DNA from: Cacajao melanocephalus
Lineage: Eukaryota > Chordata > Mammalia > Primates > Pitheciidae
Length of the DNA: 64,000 bases
Direction of reading: 5' to 3'
Assembly: GCA_963573385.1 (NCBI GenBank)
Contig: CAUYLG010066009.1
Location: 1 to 64,000, forward strand
Under the pieces are notes generated by a model, which was not told the origin of the DNA, did no database searches, and saw only the letters and a list, made by a program, of their open reading frames with translations. This document shows, one piece after another, positions 41,286-54,535 of the stretch; position 1 is the stretch's first letter, and the number at the start of each line of letters is the position of its first letter. Both the position numbers and the translations under genes were made by a program.

Positions 41286-41685
41286 GTATTAGTCCATCAG
41301 GGCTGCCATAAGTAAATACCATAGACTACGGGGCTTAAACAGCAGAAATATATATATATATCTCTAACATCATCACATGTGTCATGGGGAAAGGTAGAGA
41401 AGAGAGAGGGAGAAAGAGAGAGAAAGAGAGGGAAAGAGTGAAGAGAGGAGTAAGAGAGGGAGAGGAAAAAGAAGATAGAGGGAGGGAGAGAGAAGAATGG
41501 AAACAGAACATGTGAGCTTTCTAATGTCTCTTCTTATAAGGTCATTAATCTCATTGATCAGAACCCCATACTTATATCTCAATTAACCTTCGTTACCTCC
41601 ATAGAAGTCCCTTCTGCAACTGTAGTCACATTGGGAATTCAGGCTTCAGTATGTAAATTTGTGGGGAAACATCTTGTTATTCCAC
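41286..41685 (-). mobile_element. MLT1 LTR (MaLR), minus, with purine expansion
   Basis: Reverse-read MLT1: GTATTAGTCCATCAGGGCTG, ACTACGGGGCTTAAACAGCA, then TCTTCTTATAAGGTCATTAA, GTCACATTGGGAATTCAGGC. The middle is replaced by a long purine tract (41388-41503). Same family as 18946, opposite strand. Confidence 0.85.
41388..41503 (+). repeat. Polypurine (GA-rich) tract
   Basis: About 115 bases almost wholly A and G on the plus strand with only a few T interruptions, in GAGA, GGGA and GAAA units. It lies inside the MLT1 LTR where the consensus has a short GA-rich patch, so it is probably an expansion. Confidence 0.9.
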
Positions 41686-41704
41686 CTTTCAGTCCTGAGG
41701 CTCA

Positions 41705-41835
41705 GACGTCATTATTCACACATTCAGATGAGGGTCAGAAAGTTGAGGGGCATACTGAAGTTTAGAGAGCTACTACAGGTCCAAGCTGGGAATTTAATTT
41801 AGATATTTCAACTCCACATTTCTCTCTTATTATGA
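41705..41835 (-). mobile_element. Probable MIR fragment
   Basis: CAGATGAGGGTCAGAAAGTT and CCAAGCTGGGAATTTAATTT resemble the reverse-read MIR core. Diverged. Confidence 0.6.
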
Positions 41836-41869
41836 CATTTATTGTGATAACCAGGAATAGTACCTAGTC

Positions 41870-42470
41870 TTTCAGTTGTTCAAGCTACTAACCTCAGCCT
41901 CAATTTGGACATTTTTCTAATGTATAGTATCTTCCTTCTCTATCCAATTCATCACTACGTCTAAATATCTCTCAAGTCAAGCCCATTTTCCAACATTATT
42001 ATTGTCACCTTTACCAAGTCCACCCTCTTTGCTGTGAATTAATGCGAAACCTTCACAACTAATCCCACCACCTTCCATCTTGCCCAGTGTATATCACCCT
42101 CATACCTACAACCTAACTGATCTTCCTAGAATGCAAATCTGATAGTCACTTCCACTTAAACACTTCTTGATGAGCTAATGCTTTAGAAAAAAGTTCAGAT
42201 TTCTTCATTCAGCATATAAGGCTCTTCATGATCTGTTTCTCATGATCTGTCACTTGAGGATGGTTGCACATCCTTCTGCTTCTTTCTGGAATACTGTTTT
42301 CCATGTTCTTCATATGGAGAGCCTTTGCTTATCCTTCAAACTCATTTTCAATGTCTCTTGCATTAAAAAGGCTTTCCTAATCCTATCTCTGTCTAGGCTA
42401 GACAACTCTCCTCTGTGTTCTTTGATTTCATTGTCATAAGTTCCATACTGTGTAGAGATTTAACATTGAA
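41870..42470 (+). mobile_element. L2 LINE fragment
   Basis: L2 order again: GTCTAAATATCTCTCAAGTC, AACTGATCTTCCTAGAATGC, ATAAGGCTCTTCATGATCTG, TTTCTGGAATACTGTTTTCC and AAAAAGGCTTTCCTAATCC. It lacks the far 3' tail. Same strand as the L2 at 21795 but a separate copy. Confidence 0.85.
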
Positions 42471-42715
42471 CTGCCTGAATGACCCACAAAATTGTAACAT
42501 TTTGATGCAGAAACTCTATTTTTGTAATATTTAGGTCTAGTTCTTACTCTATGTAATAGAGAAATACCTCGGAATACAAATGACTTAAACAAATTAGAAA
42601 AATATATTTTTTTAAATAAAAAAGGTAACTGGAGTTTAGGAAGTCTAAGACTTGTGGAATATCTTTTCATCATCAAGATGCAAACACTTTTATATTCTCA
42701 CTTTAGTCTCTTTAT

Positions 42716-42866
42716 CATGGATTGGTAAACTATAGGGTGGCCACCTGTTTTGCAAATAAAGTTTTATTGGAACACAGCCATGCCCATTCTTTCAGACATT
42801 GTCTATGTTGCTTTTCTGCTATAAGGGCAGTTGAGTAGTTGTAATAGACTCATGATCCACAAAGCC
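42716..42866 (+). mobile_element. hAT-like nonautonomous DNA transposon
   Basis: ATTGGTAAACTATAGGGTGG, AAATAAAGTTTTATTGGAAC, ACAGCCATGCCCATTC, TTGAGTAGTTGTAATAGACT and TGATCCACAAAGCC follow a very common mammalian MITE. I recognise the consensus but am unsure of its name. Confidence 0.75.
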
Positions 42867-42970
42867 AATTGCTGTGTATTGGCTTCTTCGTTTGGAATCT
42901 TAGAGAAAAATTTTTTTAATGATCTTAATGTCACTTCGTGTTCCAAAATGGCTTCTGTAACTCCAGCAAT

Positions 42971-43110
42971 TTTATTATTTTTAAAAATTTTTGTAGAGAC
43001 AGGGTCTCACTATGATGCCCAGGCTGATCTCTAGCTCCTGGCCTCAAGCAATCCTCTCCCCCTGGCCTCTCAAAGTGTGGGATTACAGGCATGAGCCACC
43101 ACACCTGGCC
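42971..43110 (-). mobile_element. Free left Alu monomer (FLAM-like)
   Basis: T-rich start, GTAGAGACAGGGTCTCACTA, CTCAAAGTGTGGGATTACAG and ACCACACCTGGCC: one arm only, minus strand. Confidence 0.88.
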
Positions 43111-43330
43111 AAATTCTTTTACATAACTGATCGAAGAAAGAAGGAAATCTAGAAATGCAGGCCACTCCCTTTTAGGAAACTTCTCAGAAGTTCCACACCA
43201 CACTGCCCCTACATTTTGAGAACTGGCCAGAATTCAATAACATGGCTACCCCAAGCAGCAAAGGAAGCTAGGAGGTGTAGTCTTTTATTACATGCAGCAA
43301 TATGCCCAACTAAATGCCGGCTAAGAAGAA
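43111..43330. repeat. Ancient interspersed repeat, family unknown
   Basis: GGCCACTCCCTTTTAGGAAA, GGCCAGAATTCAATAACATG, AAGGAAGCTAGGAGGTGTAG: phrases I recall from a mammalian interspersed repeat, but I cannot place the family or strand. Confidence 0.45.
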
Positions 43331-43392
43331 GGGTTGGAGGGATGCTGTAGTAAATGATTAGCAGTCTCAGTCACAGTCTTATCAGAAATGTT

Positions 43393-43443
43393 CTCCCCAG
43401 CACCAAGAACCTAGCAGATGCTCAATAAACTTTTGATGAACAT
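43393..43443 (+). mobile_element. L2 3' tail scrap
   Basis: CCCCAGCACCAAGAACCTAG and GATGCTCAATAAACTTTTGA resemble the last 50 bp of L2. Confidence 0.6.
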
Positions 43444-44824
43444 AATTGTCTGTAAAGTGCTCAGTGCTGTTTATTTCCAGTGTTCAACCAGTGACTTCTG
43501 GCTTATGCTACAGATAGTGAAAGTTTCCAGAGGGTTCACCTCTGGGTAAGTAAGTTGTGGCTTCCATGAAAAGTGTTTCAGAAATTCCAGTGCTCCAGTT
43601 TGCATTTCCTTTCTGAACACTGTTTTTACTAGTGATTTGTTTAAAACCATATATTTCAACTAGTAGTATAAAATATAATCATATAAACTGTATTAGAATC
43701 ACTTCTTTGTTTTGATTTTTAAAAAAAGCTTTCTTTCCTAAGTAGATAAGATTGGTTGAGTTTAGTGAAGATGTTCTGGGTTAGGCATGCAGGAATGAGA
43801 GGAAAGACTAATGATCACTTTCTTGCATCAGTAGTGGAAGCAAAACTACTGAACAGGAGAAAGAAGATGCCTCAGCACTGTTTGGAAACCGTCTGTGGTT
43901 TCCAAAATCCTCAGTGTTTCTATGACAGTTTCCCTAGTTGCTTACAATGACTTTGGATGTGAATTCAAGCAGTGCGGTGGTCAGCAAATGTCTCTCACAT
44001 ACGGAATATAAAACCATGGGCTGTGACCGTGGGCTATAATCCCACAGAGCCTCTCAACTTCTTATTTTCTTGTCTTCCTTTTACTCATCTTCTTGAAAAG
44101 AGATGCTGGGTGTGATTTTGGCTGGCACTTCTCTGACCTCTGACAACATGGGCTCCTTAATGTCTACAGGTAAAGACTCAGCTATAATTTCACAACCTCT
44201 TTCTGCTTTGAGATACAGTTCTTTATGTAACGATTGCCTACTCTAAAGGGATCTTTTACAATGATTAGAGAGGCGGGTTATATTCTTTAATTACTTCTTA
44301 AGTGTGAATGAAGGCCGTGCTAGTCAAACAAATAGTCAAACAGAAGTGTGAGCGATGCTGGGCTGGCTGATACGGTCTGTCTGTGGATAGAGCACAGCCT
44401 GCCAATTCATTCTTTCCTCACCTTATGAACACTGCATTGAAATTTTTTCCCCCCACATTTGTAGCTTTTAATTAGCTTTGAAATGATTCTGTGGTGGTTC
44501 AGTTTAAAGCCTGCCTTCTTCCTTCCATGATTCCTTTGGGACTAGTTGTTCATTAAAAAAAAAAGAACATTTTGCATTTTTATAGTGCTGTGCACTGGGC
44601 CATGGAGGGGCAGCAGATGTTCTTTCGTGCTCCCACCCACGTATCCAAATGTGAATAATCTTGGTGCTCCTGGCAAACTTCTACCTCATACAGCATTACT
44701 CTTCTAGCATTGACAAAGACTTCATCCCACCAAATGTTTGTGAGGAACAAATTCAAACAGTAACACATAATGGTAAAATGTACTTTATGTAGCTGAAGGA
44801 TCTCTCAACTTGAAATTAGATCAC
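43444..44824. other. No feature seen (1.4 kb)
   Basis: Unique-looking sequence, no repeat or coding signal recognised. Confidence 0.5.
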
Positions 44825-44925
44825 CATTGTGTGACCTTGGGTAAATTTTTTATTCTTTCTTAGGCTTCAATTTTCTTGTATGTAAACGAAAGATGATACT
44901 ATCCGCATTATAAGACTGTACTTGA
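44825..44925 (+). mobile_element. MIR SINE fragment
   Basis: TGTGTGACCTTGGGTAAATT, GCTTCAATTTTCTTGTATGT and AACGAAAGATGATACTATCC match the MIR core. Confidence 0.85.
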
Positions 44926-45319
44926 CATCCAACTATTAACTTTTGTATTTGATTAGAATGTACAAAGTGTTTAGAGTCATTTTAAAAATGCTAAATATTT
45001 GAAATAAATAGCTTTTCCTCCTTAGCGCTTCATTTTGACTTGTAGGACAATAGTCTTTCATCATCTTACTGATATTATGACTTCTTTATTTTCTTTAAAT
45101 AACCGTATAACAGATTATTTCTTATGTATCCTTCTTTCTACCTATGTATACATCTATGTATCTATCTATCTAACCATCCTTAATATATGTATAGTAAATT
45201 ATTGATTTTCTCCCATTTTGCTATTTAAAGATTTCATAGAGGCTCTATTTGGTGTTTTGGGAAAATAAAGATAAATTAATTATGGGTACTGTCTCTCAAA
45301 ATATTGATGCTGCTGATAG
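44926..45319. other. Unassigned; short (ATCT)n
   Basis: AT-rich. A small imperfect ATCT run at about 45130-45176. Confidence 0.5.
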
Positions 45320-45525
45320 TGGTACATGTGCTAGGAATTTATTTGCATTACTTCATTTAATCCTTCCAACCTCCATTTAAAGAGAAAGTACTGAGTTGGC
45401 AAGTTTTTACTCAAGGCCACACTAGCGATTTAGTGACTAAATAGTGAGGGTAAGCTTAAATTCAAGTCTGAGCTTTCCAATACCAAACACTTAGTCCTAA
45501 CCACTGAACAATATTTCTTCCTAAT
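45320..45525 (-). mobile_element. MIR SINE, long copy
   Basis: ATGTGCTAGGAATTTATTTG, CATTTAATCCTTCCAACCTC, CTCAAGGCCACACTAGCGAT, TAAATTCAAGTCTGAGCTTT and CCTAACCACTGAACAATA follow almost the whole reverse-read MIR. Confidence 0.85.
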
Positions 45526-46444
45526 TTTCTCTCTTGTGCTTTGTGGATAATTTTATTAACAATGATTTGAATGATTTCTGTGACTATTTTTTATTTTAAT
45601 GTGTTCTAACATTCTTTTATTATTTAATATTTTGAAATTAGATTTCTGTATAGTTTCTATACTACACCTACTTAATAAAAAGCATTTCGGCTTTAAAATT
45701 TTCATTTAGAAGTTCTTCTCCTATCATCCTTCTTTAGCAATGAACATTTTCCACTGCAAAAACAGAATCAAGACATTTAATAACTTTTCATGATACCACT
45801 GTGCCTCATTTAAACTTTCGAAACTTTTAAACTTTTTCTTTACTCTCCACTTCTGTGAGATTTCTAGACCCTTGATATTGTTGCTACAATTGCACAATTT
45901 GATCGCTCATTACTTGCTTCTATCTTGAGTTCAACTCCTATCCTGACTTTCACTGAAGCAGCTTGTGCTGGGACATTTAGATATATCATTCATCCGCCAC
46001 TTTGAAAACAGCATGTAATTTCTCTCAATTTCTAATTAAAAAAATTTTTTTTGCTATACTTCTTTAATTTTTTATTTAAATGTTTAGACCTCAGGAAGGG
46101 ATGGAGTTGAATTTATCAGATTTCTCAGTTCATGGCATATTGTTATGGTTGGTCTCTGCTTCTTTCTAGTTTTATTATTCTTCTTTATATTAATATTTTG
46201 ATGCTCATATTTTTCTCACCACAGATATCCATCCTAATGTGTACATATATGTCTTTAATGTTTTTATATATTTAAACATCCTTAAATATGGGTAATGTTC
46301 TATGTATTTATGTGTGACATAAATATGTGTTAATAGTTTTTATTCGCTTACAACCTTAAAATTTGATGTTATCTGATTTTCTAATTTCTGCCCATTCTAA
46401 AGAATATATTTTATTATTTTAGTATTTTGTCATTTTGGTATTAT
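45526..46444. other. No feature seen
   Basis: AT-rich unique-looking sequence up to the L1 3' end. Confidence 0.5.
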
Positions 46445-48007
46445 TTTATAGATTTAGGTGATACAAGTGCATTTTTATCAGAAGGACCTATCACATAGTG
46501 GTGAAGTCTGGGCTTTTATTACACCCATTGCCCAAAGAGTAAACATTGTGCCAGATAATTTTATGATTCTCTTCCCTGTCCTGCCCTCTCACCTTTTGGA
46601 ATCCTCAATGTGTATTATTCCATTCTGTACATCTATATGTAGTCTTTGTTTAGCTCCCACTTATAGATGAGAACATGCAGTATTTGACTTTCTGTTTCTG
46701 AGTTATTTCATTTAGAATAACAGCCTCCAACTTCATCCATGTTGCTTCAATAGGCAGGATTTCATTCTTTCTTATGGCTGAGTAGTAGTCCATATATATA
46801 TGAGCACACACCGAACACACACCCCACGTTTTCTTTATCCATATATCCATCAATAGACACTTAGCTTGATTCCATGACTTTGCTATTATAAATAGTGTTG
46901 TAATAAATATACAAATGCAGGTGCCTTTTTGATATAATTATTTCTTTTCCTTTGGGTAAATACCCAGCAGTGGGATTGCTGGATCAGATGATAGTTCTAT
47001 TTTTAGTTTTTTTGATAAATCTCCATACTGTTTTCCATAGAGGTTGTACTAATTTACAACCCATCAACAGTTTGTAAGCATACCTTTTTCTCCACACCCT
47101 CACCAACACTCATTGACTTTTGACTTTTTAATAATATCCATTCTGACTGGTGTTTAAGATGGTATCACATTGTGGTTTTTAAGTTGCATTTCTCTGATGA
47201 TTAGTGATGAGCATTTTTTTTCATGTTTTTGGGCCACTTAGCTGACTTCTTTGAAAAAAATGTCTGTTGATATTCTTTGCCCAATTTTTAATGGGTTTAT
47301 TTTTTCTTGTTGAGTTACTTGAGTCTGTTGTAGAATCTGGATATGAATTCTTTGACAGATGCAGTATTTGCTAATATTTTTCCCATTCTGCATGTTGCTT
47401 GTTCATTCTGTTATTTTTTTTTTTAAGTTTAGTTAAGTAGCATTTGTCCACTTCTGTTTTTGGTGCATTTGTTTTTGAGGACTTACTCATAAATTCTTTG
47501 CCTAGGCCAATGTCCAGAGGAGTTTTTCCTAGGTTTTCTTCTAGGACCTTTATAGTTTTGAGCCTTACATTTAAGTCTTTAATTCATCTTGAGTTAATTT
47601 TTGTACTTGGTGAGAGACATATGTTTCATGAATATTACACCATGAAACTTCAGGGTGAAGTTTCAATCTTATGCATCTAGCTATTCAATTTTCCCAGCCC
47701 TATTTATTGAACAGGGTGCCCTTTCTGCAGTGCATATTTTTGTTATTATGGTTGAAAATGAATTGGTTGTAGATATCCCACTTTATTTCTAGATTCTCTA
47801 TTCTGTTCCATTGATCTATGTGTCTATTTTTACACCAGTACCATGCTATTTTGCTTACTATAGCCTTGTAATACAAGCTGGAGTCAGATAATGTGATGCC
47901 TCCAGATTTGTTCCTTTTGTTTTGGATTGTTTTGGCTAGATGGGCCCTTTTGTTTGCTTCCAAGTGAATTTTAGGACTTTTTTCTAATTCTGTGAAAAAC
48001 GACATTG

Positions 48008-48426
<419 letters not shown>

Positions 48427-49133
48427 TTATGTCATCTATAATGTTTTAATCAGTGCTTTGTAGTTCTTGTTGTAGAAATCTTTCACTTTTTTGGTTAAAT
48501 GTACATGTAGATATTCTATTTTTTGTGTGGTTATTGTAAATGGGATTGAGTTTTCAATTTGGCTATCAGCTTGATTGTTATTGGTATATAGAAATACTAT
48601 TTTTTCTATAACAATTTTGTATCCTGAAACCTAACTAAAGTCGTTTATAAAATCCAGGAGTCTTTTGAAGAGTCTTCAGGGTTTTCCAGGTATAATATCG
48701 TATCAGTTAGTGAACAGAGATAATTTGACTTTTCTTTTTCAATTTGGATGTCCTTTATTTCTTTCTCTTTCCTGATTGCTCTAGCTAGGACTTCTAGTAC
48801 TTTGTTGAATAGGAGTGGTGAGAGGGGGTATCCTTGTCTTATTCCAATTCACAAAAAGGATGTACTCAAGTTTTCCTCATTCAGTTTAACGTTGGCTATG
48901 GATTTGTCATATATGGAATTGATTATTTTAAGGTATGTCTGTTGGCATCTAGTTTGCTAAGAATTTTTATCATGAAGGGATACTAAATTTTATCAAGTAA
49001 TTTTTCTGTACCTATTGAGATAATCATATGTTTTTTGTTTTTAATTTTGTTTGTATGGTGAATCACACTTAACTGATTTTTATGTTAAAACTTCCTTGCA
49101 TCCCTGGAATAAACCCCACTTGATCATGGCATA

Positions 49134-49496
49134 TGATATGGTTTGGCTGTATTCCCACCCAAATATCATCTTGTAGCTCCCATAATTCCCGTGTTGTGGG
49201 AGGGACCTGGTGGATGATGACTGAATTATGAGGGCAGGTCTTTCCTGTACTGTTCTCTTGATAATGAAATGAATGAGTCTCCGAAGATCTGACAGTTTCA
49301 AAAATGGGAGTTTCTCTACACAAGCTCTCTTTTTGCCTGCTGCCATCCACATAGATGTGACTTGCTCCTTCTTGCCTTCTGCCATGATTGTGAAGCCTTC
49401 TCAGCCACGTGGGTAAGTCCAATAAACCTCTTGTTTTTTGTAAATTGCCCAGTCTCGGATGTATCTTTATCAGCAGCATGAGAACAGACTAATACA
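49134..49496 (+). mobile_element. THE1 solo LTR (MaLR) inside L1
   Basis: TGATATGGTTTGGCTGTATT at the start, GTGTTGTGGGAGGGACCTGG, TGATTGTGAAGCCTTCTCAG, CCAATAAACCTCTTG (polyA signal AATAAA), CCCAGTCTCGGATGTATC, ending ACTAATACA. The flanks GCATA (49129-49133) and GTATA (49497-49501) fit the 5-bp TSD with one change, and the L1 continues cleanly on both sides. Confidence 0.96.
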
Positions 49497-49945
49497 GTAT
49501 ATTATCTTCATGATGTTTTGCTGGAGTTGGTTTGCTAGTATTTTGTTGAGGATTTTTGCATCTATGGTTATCAGGAATATTAGCCTGTAGTTTCCCTTCA
49601 TTGATATGTCCTTTCTTGGCTTTGGAATCAGGGTAATATTGGCTTCACACAATGAGGTAGGGAGAATTCCTTCCTTCTCAATTTTGCAAACAATTTGAGG
49701 ATGATTGGTACAATGTCTTCTTTGTATGATGTCTGGTAACCTTTGGCTTAAATCCATATTGTCTTGGGATTTTGTTGTTGTTAGGAGCTTTTTATTATTA
49801 CTTCGGTTTCGCTACTTGTTACTGGTCTGTTCTTGGTTTCTATTTCTTTCTGGTTCAATCTTTGGAGGTAGCATTTTTCTAGGAACTTATAATTTCCTCT
49901 AGATTTTCTAGTTTGTGTGCATAGAGATGCTCAGAATATTCTTAA

Positions 49946-51379
49946 ATATGTGAATATGTTAACTCAAGTTACCTTTTTTCCCCTTGGGAAAATATTTAGG
50001 AACAAATACATGTGGGTTTTCAGAGATAGTTCATCCTTAAACTAAAGAAAGACAAAGTAGGCCTTTAGCTCTATTAATAAGCATTACAGAGAGGTAAACT
50101 GCTTTTTCATTGCAATAATGCATATATGCAGGAGAAATACAAAAAAATAGGATGGAGGGAGCAGGATAGGAGGCAAATGGGAAAGACTTTACGATTAATC
50201 ACAAAGTGGACTTTCATATCTTTTTTTTAAGCTTAACAAATTTGCTCATAAAATATCAGCAGGATGTGAACATAAGGCATATAATTTTCACTTACTTAAA
50301 AGAGATAAAATCAAGTTATGCAATCAATACTCTCCTTAGCTAAGTGGTTAATTCATTTAACTGCTGAAGAGGCAGTTTGCTAATGAGTAGCTGAGACTGG
50401 ATAGGTGATTGCATAAATCCCAATCTTACTGGTGTGTATAGCTGATAATCTCATTAAGAAATGTTCCCATAGGACCAAAGAAGTGAATATATAAGAGATT
50501 GCAACAGATAACACCATTATTTCACTTTGCTTTTTATATATTGTGCCTGTCAAACAGTGTGACTAAGAGGGCGCATTGCTTAATTAATACTGGGCAGGGT
50601 AGGGGAGATATGGTGGCTTGTATTAGAAAGCCTAGAAAACTTTAATAAGAGTTTCAGAGCTATAATGGTAGTCTTGCTGAGAAACAATTAAAAATGAAAC
50701 TTGTTAATCAAGCAGTTAAAAATGCTTGTTAATAAAACAGTTAAAATGGCCAAGAAAAATTTAAATAAATTACAAGTAAATCTTAGAAAAATCCCTCTGG
50801 TTCTTTTCAACTAGCAGTTGTGTCACTTGATTAAGACTACAACTACCTTGATTTTACTATTTAGGAAAAGCAGAAGTAGGGAAAAAATCCCATTATAGAT
50901 ACCACAATGTATGTACATAACCTTACTCTTGGCTATGAGTTGGTGGGCATCACTTATGTAGGCTCTTACTGACTAAGGACAGACAGAATTGACTCTAACT
51001 CTGATATAGCTCACTTTTCCTAGCCTCCTTGATAAAGTCAGCCCTGTGATGGAGATCTGACCAGCAAAATATACATGAAAGTTATGTCTGCCAGGTCTGC
51101 ACATGGCCCACCCAAACCTCTCATGTTTTTCTCCATTCTCTCACTTCTTCCTCCTAGTTGAATGTGGGCTCCCAGGGAAGAAGATACCAGTACTTCTATT
51201 GTACATGATCCCTGAATTGCCTCACAGACCAGAATATGTTATTATAATAAACTATACCGTCTGTGAGGTCAAAGTAAGGTATACTTCTATTAGGGCATTG
51301 AGATTTTTTCATAAAGATCTTATATTTACCCTCTAACATAACTGAGGTCTCTGCTATGCCCTTTAGTTTATCTTTCATT
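49946..51379. other. No transposon seen; 25-bp tandem pair at 50700-50749
   Basis: Unique-looking. Two 25-bp units, 50700-50724 and 50725-50749, both start CTTGTTAAT and share CAGTTAAAA. Confidence 0.5.
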
Positions 51380-51480
51380 AATGCACTCACTGAACAAGTC
51401 TTTATTGTGTTCTGTATGTGCCACAGACATTGCCAGCCACTAGAAATAGGAGCTAGTGGCAAACAGTGGGAGAAAATTAG
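51380..51480 (-). mobile_element. L2 3' end scrap
   Basis: GCACTCACTGAACAAGTCTT, TATTGTGTTCTGTATGTGCC follow the reverse-read L2 tail, with strong divergence after about 51440. Confidence 0.55.
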
Positions 51481-52607
51481 CATTAGAGCTTTGGCATCTC
51501 TACAATGTTTGTGGGCCTAGGATTGCTTCTAAGGCAGTTTTGTTGAACCACATGCTTACCTACTTTATATTCAAAAAGAGTTGAGTATTTTTTCCTTACC
51601 TAGATTTACTATTTGTACCACTGTGCCAAAATGTAATAAGTTCTGACACTGCACTGAGAATGTTGGTTTGGAACAATGGTCTATTTCTAGGTTAGGTATA
51701 TATGTGCTGAAGGTTTTGTGTTTTGTCAGATTCACATTATGGAGAAGTTTTCTTTTTTTGTCCTAGAGACTGTCTCTCCTGACACGATATTATTAACCAG
51801 ACATAAATAAAGCTTTTTGTCATCATCCCCAAATCACAAAGTTTTTAAAAGTTGCAGGTTTTATTCTTATTCACTTTTACTTAGTTCCATTTCTTCTTTT
51901 GTTATAGCTAACCTCATTGTGCAAAGACCATCATACAATAATGGAGACCTACCTTTCCAGTGAGATAGTGCCGGAACAGACTATTGCCTATGATTTCTGC
52001 TATAAAAGGTGTTTCCTTTTGATGAAAGAAGCAGCTGTGACAGACAGATCATAGATATCCAGGGTACATTTTATGATCAGTTTAGCTATTGTCCATCCTG
52101 ATATAAGTTTTGCATTCAGTTGATGGAACGTTTAGAACTAGGCTTCTGATATTAAGTTGATGATGAGTATGCACAAATGTACATACCATTTTACTTATTT
52201 AATAACTTGGTAATAATTTAGGAAATGAAAAACTTATGATTAAAATGCTAGGCAAACCATTTTAAGGACCAATTCTGCTTGTCATCAAGCAAATGACCTG
52301 CTGTACCGACTATACTAGTTGAAATCTCCAATAGAATTAATTATTTGCAATTGTATTAGTTTGATTCCTTTGGAGCAGTGATTCTTAGATTCAGGAGGGA
52401 GGTAGAATGCCATCTGAAAATCAGATGAAAGCTAAAGATCTTCAGAAAATACACAAATGCGGCACATTTTATATATAATTCAGGGAATTCTTGATTTACC
52501 AAGCTCAACAACTTGAAGATAATAAAAGACCCCTGTTTTAGTGCACATGAAGTTGGAGAAGCTGTTTTTCAAATCAGCTCATGATCTTCCTGAGGCCCAA
52601 TGGGTCA
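51481..52607. other. No feature seen (1.1 kb)
   Basis: Unique-looking sequence, no repeat or coding signal recognised. Confidence 0.5.
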
Positions 52608-52828
52608 CTGTAAATCGTTCTATTATAAAGACACCACGTGCACTCATATATTCGTTGTGACACTGTTTACGATAACAAAGACCTGGAACCAACCCAAATG
52701 ACCATCAGTGACAGACTGGATAAAGGAAATGTGGCATATATACACCATGGAATACTATGCAGTCATAAGAAAGGATGAGTTCATGTCCTTTGTAGGGACA
52801 TGGATGAATCCAGAAACCATCATTATTT
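52608..52828 (+). mobile_element. L1 ORF2 C-terminal fragment lacking its 3' end
   Basis: Starts TAAATCGTTCTATTATAAAG and contains CACCATGGAATACTATGCAG and TTTGTAGGGACATGGATGAA, ending at AAACCATCATT. The last 30 or so ORF2 codons, the 3' UTR and the A-tail are absent. Both ends are therefore internal to L1. Confidence 0.92.
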
Positions 52829-54535
52829 CAAATATCTAATGGAGGATGGGGCAGCAGAAAATTCTAAAGCAAGAACCACTGTTTCAGTGCTTTTAAAGAT
52901 TTCACATGCATAAAATTCATCTAGAAATAACTAAAAAGAAAGACAGATTCCTGGGCTATAATTCCAGAGATTTTAGTTGAGTCATTCTGGAATGGGAAGG
53001 AAAAACTACATTTTAAAATAATTAATTTTATTGATGTTTCTATAGATTGCAGGTGAGCTATGTTTTTTCAGAAACACTTTCTAACCTTCACTTGGAAATC
53101 CTTCAAACTGCTGGTCACCAAAACAACCATCTCTCTGCAAGCCACCCTTGGTGCTCCTGCGTGCTAGGTTTTCCACCAAGCTGAAACAGCTCACCTGGCT
53201 TGGGTGTCTTCTTCCTTTCTTAACGCTTCCACAGATAAAATAATACAAAGTCTTAGCCATGTCTTTGGGTAGCTAATTCATCTGGCTGACCTAATGTAGC
53301 TCACTATTATCACTACTTAACAGAGGAAACCACTCCTGATCACCCTACATTCCTTAATATACTGTGATAACGTTGGATAGCTGCAGAATTTTCATCACTG
53401 TTTGAAAAATAGATGACACCAGTTTATAAGCCATAGGGCCAAACCTCTAGAAGGAAATGGCAAGATAAATGTAGTCTTCCTCTACATTACTGTTTCTTTC
53501 TTCCCACGTGTTTCTTTGGGGAAAGAACTGAGACAAAGAAAAAAAATAGTATTTTTAACCTGGATCTTAGTGAGAAAATGTTCATAGCTAAAATAAAAAT
53601 GTTTCCATTTTACTTTCAAACATAAATTAGAATTTCTGTCTTTCAGCAAAAGTTTCCTATCAACCATTAGATCAAGATTGGTATCTCTGGATTCAGGAGT
53701 ATGTACATATGTCTTTAAGTTTGTCTTTTTAATAATAACACTAATATTAATTATTATATTAATAATAATTGTACGACTATTAACATATTAGCTATGTAAT
53801 ATATTTATAAATTATTAACATTATATAACATATTACTGACATATTAATAACAATTTACTATCTTATTAGGTTTCTCCTCACTTTGTTTTATTTATTATCT
53901 TGTCAAGTAGAGTTATAGAAGAGCCATCTTAAAATACAAATTAAGGATATAAAGCAGATATTTCTTAAAACCCTGCAGTTGAAACAATAGTTTTCTTACT
54001 TGACTCAGTGTTTCTTCACAATTCCAGGTTCTTCTCAAGGAAATGATTTGTATTTAATAAATATTTAATCAAACATTTAATACTCACCCTCTTGGTTTTT
54101 TAAATGTGCATGTGTGAGACTCATGGTATGTATTCTTTGTGAAGTAAAACTTGGTCTATGCATTGTTATATTCAATATGTCCAAAATAATTCAACCTTAT
54201 TAATAATCAGAAGAAGCGTTTTATTTTTGCTTTATAAAAAAAAGAAAAGATTTTGCTAAGGATAAATGACAGAAAACCTCCAGAAATCAGAAAGCCCTTT
54301 TCAATAGTAGAAATATTAAAATATGTTTAAGAGACAAATGTTGGTTAAACAATCTAGAGAAAAGATGATCATTTTAGGGGTATGCAATCTCAAAATTGTA
54401 CTGTGAGTGGTTGCTTTCTCACTGAAATGACAGAGCACAGTTGAGTAGCCTTAATAAGAACTAAATGAATCTCAAAGCCTAAAATATTTACCATCTGCTT
54501 TATTAACAAAATATTTGCAGATCCCTGGTCTACAA
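52829..54535. other. No transposon seen; AT-rich low-complexity 53728-53862
   Basis: Unique-looking except for a TAA/TTA-rich low-complexity block at 53728-53862. Confidence 0.5.
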
